Positions 61,769 through 64,000 of a stretch of 64,000 nt of DNA are shown piece after piece. A program made the translations under genes and the position numbers. Each line of letters opens with the position of its first letter. Position 1 is the first letter of the stretch. The stretch covers positions 243,538-307,537 of the forward strand of contig NZ_AJLE01000001.1 in the NCBI RefSeq assembly GCF_000296775.1. Direction: 5' to 3'. This DNA is from Sulfurovum sp. AR (GTDB taxonomy: Bacteria; Campylobacterota; Campylobacteria; Campylobacterales; Sulfurovaceae). Under the pieces are notes generated by a model. The model was not told the DNA's origin. It did no database searches and saw only the letters and a program-made list of their open reading frames with translations.

Positions 61769-63952
61769 ATGTCAAACTTACCAAAAATCATTTGGTCAAA
61801 AATAGATGAAGCGCCGGCACTTGCTACGTATTCATTACTACCAATCGTCAATGCTTTTACTAAAGAAGCAGGTGTTGAAGTTGTAGAAAGTGATATTTCA
61901 CTTGCTGGAAGAGTACTTGCAGCTATGGGTCTTGCAGAAGATGAGTTGTCTAAACTAGGAGAAGTAGTACTTCAACCAGACGGGAACGTGATCAAACTTC
62001 CAAACATCTCTGCATCAGTAGGTCAGCTAAAAGACTGTATTGCTGAGCTTCAAGGTCAAGGATATGATATCCCTAACTACCCAGAAGAGCCTGCAAACGC
62101 TGAAGAAGAATCGATCCAAGCTAAATACAATGTATGTCTTGGTTCTGCAGTTAACCCGGTACTTAGAGAAGGGAACTCAGACAGAAGAGCAGCAAAAGCG
62201 GTAAAAAGATTTGCACAAAACAACCCACACAGACTTAAAGCAGTGGATGAGAACTGTCAAGCATATGTTGCTCATATGGGTGGAAAAGGTGACTTCTTTG
62301 GTCATGAAAAATCTGTAACATCTACTGCAGACCAAAAAGTAACGATCGCGCTTAACGGTAAAGAGTTGACTTCTATCGATGCACTGGCAGGTGAAGTACT
62401 TGACGGTACATTCATGTCTGTTGCTGCTCTTAGAGCATTCTATAAGCAAACGATCGAAGATGCAAAAGCAAAAGGACTTATCTGGTCACTACACCTTAAA
62501 GCAACAATGATGAAGATCTCTGACCCAATTATGTTCGGTCACGCATTTGAGATCTTCTTTGCAGATGTATTCGCTAAATATGCTGATACATTCAAAGCAT
62601 TAGGTGTGAACCCTAACATGGGTATGTCTGACCTTGAGAAAAAGATCGCTGGTCACGCTCAAGAAGCTGAGATCAAAGCTGCATTCCAAGCAGTAGTTGA
62701 TTCTGATGCACCAAAAATTGCAATGGTTGATTCTGATAAAGGTGAAACGAACTTCAACGCATCTAATGATGTCATTATCGATGCTTCTATGCCTGTCGTA
62801 GTAAGAGAAGGTGGTAAGCAGTGGGATAGAACTGGTGCAGCTGGTGAAACGGTTGCTGTAGTTCCTGATTCAACTTACGCGATGTTCCACGAAGAGATGG
62901 TAGCTGATATCGTGAAAAATGGTCAATACGATGTATCTACAATGGGTGCAATGCAAAATATCGGTCTTATGGCTCAAAAAGCAGAAGAGTACGGTTCTCA
63001 CCCAACCACTTTCGAACTGGCTGAAGCTGGTACAGTAACTGTAACAGGTAGCGTAGATGGTGAAATGATGAGCTTTGAGTGTGAAGCTGGAGATATCTGG
63101 AGACTTGCTAGAACAAAAGATATTCCGGTGAGAGACTGGGTAAGATTGACTGTTGAAAGAACTAGAATCGAAGGTATCCCTGCAGTATTCTGGTTAGATG
63201 AGAACAGAGCACACGATGCAGAGCTTATCAAAAAAGTAAACGAGTACCTTAAAGAGTATGATACTGATGGTTTAGATATCAGATTCATGAAAGTAACGGA
63301 TGCAACAAGATTTACAAATGCTGAAATCAGAAAAGGTAACAACGTAATCGCTGTAACTGGTAACGTTCTTAGAGACCACTTGACTGATATGTACCCGATC
63401 TTGGAGCTTGGTACATCTGCTAAAATGCTTTCAATCGTTCCATTGATCGCTGGTGGTGGATTGTTCGAAACTGGTGCTGGTGGTTCAGCGCCTAAGCACG
63501 TAGACCAGTTCCTTGCTGAAGGTCACTTAAGATGGGATTCATTGGGTGAGTTCTTGGCATTGGCTGAGTCACTAAGAATGATCGGTCAAAAACATGACGA
63601 TGCTAAACTTGCTGCTCTTACAGCTGGTCTTGATGCTGCGAACCAAGGTTACCTTGATAACAACAAAGCACCAGGAAGAAAAGTAGGTCAGCCAGATAAC
63701 AAAGCATCTCACTTCTACTTGGCTCAGTACTGGGCAGAAGCACTTGCTGAGTCTGACAATGCAGAACTAGCTGCAAAGTTTGCTCCGGTTGCAAAAGAAC
63801 TTAAAGAGAACGAAGAGAAGATCATGGAAGAGCTTCTTGCAGTAGAAGGTCAGCCTCAAGATGTTGGCGGATACTTCCACCCGAACGATGCGTTGGCTGC
63901 CAAAGCAATGAGACCATCTGATACGCTTAATGCGATCATTGACGCTATCTAA
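61769..63952 (+). CDS. icd: Monomeric NADP-dependent isocitrate dehydrogenase
   Basis: A 727-residue protein of monomeric IDH length with family signatures: IIWSKIDEAPALATYSLLPIVNAFTKEAG, NYPEEPANAEE, VLREGNSDRRAAKAVK, MVDSDKGETNFNASNDVIIDASMPVVVREGG, YPILELGTSAKMLSIVPLIAGGG and ETGAGGSAPKHVDQF. It interconverts isocitrate and 2-oxoglutarate with NADP. In reductive-TCA Campylobacterota it can run in the carboxylating direction. ATG 61769 has AAGGAAAAA upstream; an earlier in-frame ATG at 61727 has none. Confidence 0.96.
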   Translation: MSNLPKIIWSKIDEAPALATYSLLPIVNAFTKEAGVEVVESDISLAGRVLAAMGLAEDELSKLGEVVLQPDGNVIKLPNISASVGQLKDCIAELQGQGYDIPNYPEEPANAEEESIQAKYNVCLGSAVNPVLREGNSDRRAAKAVKRFAQNNPHRLKAVDENCQAYVAHMGGKGDFFGHEKSVTSTADQKVTIALNGKELTSIDALAGEVLDGTFMSVAALRAFYKQTIEDAKAKGLIWSLHLKATMMKISDPIMFGHAFEIFFADVFAKYADTFKALGVNPNMGMSDLEKKIAGHAQEAEIKAAFQAVVDSDAPKIAMVDSDKGETNFNASNDVIIDASMPVVVREGGKQWDRTGAAGETVAVVPDSTYAMFHEEMVADIVKNGQYDVSTMGAMQNIGLMAQKAEEYGSHPTTFELAEAGTVTVTGSVDGEMMSFECEAGDIWRLARTKDIPVRDWVRLTVERTRIEGIPAVFWLDENRAHDAELIKKVNEYLKEYDTDGLDIRFMKVTDATRFTNAEIRKGNNVIAVTGNVLRDHLTDMYPILELGTSAKMLSIVPLIAGGGLFETGAGGSAPKHVDQFLAEGHLRWDSLGEFLALAESLRMIGQKHDDAKLAALTAGLDAANQGYLDNNKAPGRKVGQPDNKASHFYLAQYWAEALAESDNAELAAKFAPVAKELKENEEKIMEELLAVEGQPQDVGGYFHPNDALAAKAMRPSDTLNAIIDAI

Positions 63953-63965
63953 GTAGTAATCTACT

Positions 63966-63992
63966 ATGTATCGTACTTTACGTGCGATACAT
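63966..63992 (+). terminator. Terminator-like hairpin after icd
   Basis: ATGTATCGTAC (63966-63976), loop TTTAC, GTGCGATACAT (63982-63992): an 11-bp stem with one G-U pair, 14 bases after the stop. The window ends before any T-run could be seen. Confidence 0.6.
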
Positions 63993-64000
63993 CTTACAAA

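Overview
The window reads as chromosomal DNA of a Campylobacterota (epsilonproteobacterial) bacterium, most like Sulfurovum/Sulfurimonas-type chemolithotrophs. This rests on family recognition by eye, not a search. Supporting signs are AT-rich, gene-dense DNA with many TAATG/ATGA gene overlaps, a single fused CcsBA cytochrome c synthetase, a monomeric NADP isocitrate dehydrogenase, and small membrane proteins typical of the group. I see no tRNA, rRNA, CRISPR array, insertion sequence or prophage.

Layout. 0-1 kb: the 5' part of an acetolactate-synthase-like enzyme, running off the left edge. 1-6.3 kb: an operon-like run of M42 peptidase, RimB-like protease, RimK-like ATP-grasp ligase and aspartoacylase-family hydrolase, then PPK2 and a CorA-type transporter. 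6.3-14.6 kb (minus strand): proline biosynthesis (proB-proC-ppnP-proA) beside proline uptake and catabolism (putA-putP). A MerR-like regulator is divergent to putA, and the gap between them carries a perfect 20-bp inverted repeat. 15-20.5 kb: nitroreductase, Raf-kinase-inhibitor-like protein, CutA, low-Mr phosphatase, RlmH, DksA-like protein, a membrane protein and a Dus enzyme. 20.5-24.8 kb: a TauE/SafE permease, then a cyclic-di-GMP-I-type riboswitch ahead of PAS, roadblock-like, SixA-like (broken) and GAF/coiled-coil genes. 24.9-31.2 kb: uvrA-polA-SUMF1-like. 31-46 kb: ccsBA, yjbQ, mscL with an added zinc ribbon, DUF3050, tcdA-surE, greA-argC, an LpxH-like phosphoesterase, yqaA, metF, serB-ABC exporter and uppP. 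46-52.8 kb: DEAD-box helicase, the sodium-pumping oxaloacetate decarboxylase oadGAB, and pckA behind a hairpin-rich leader.

53-64 kb looks more accessory. It has a scar with two gene remnants, then a CoA-ligase/enoyl-CoA hydratase/SDR set, a SHOCT protein, an ArsR-regulated pair (MerT-like/rhodanese fusion plus tandem methyltransferase), mntP, and finally icd.

The most promising places for something new are: the riboswitch-led sensory module (21.46-24.8 kb), whose SixA gene has a non-standard start position and a -1 frameshift at a classical slippery heptamer; the ArsR/MerT-rhodanese/double-methyltransferase cassette (57.9-60.7 kb), in which both the rhodanese and the ArsM-like domain lack an expected cysteine; the structured pckA leader (51 kb); and the putA/merR double palindrome (14.75 kb).
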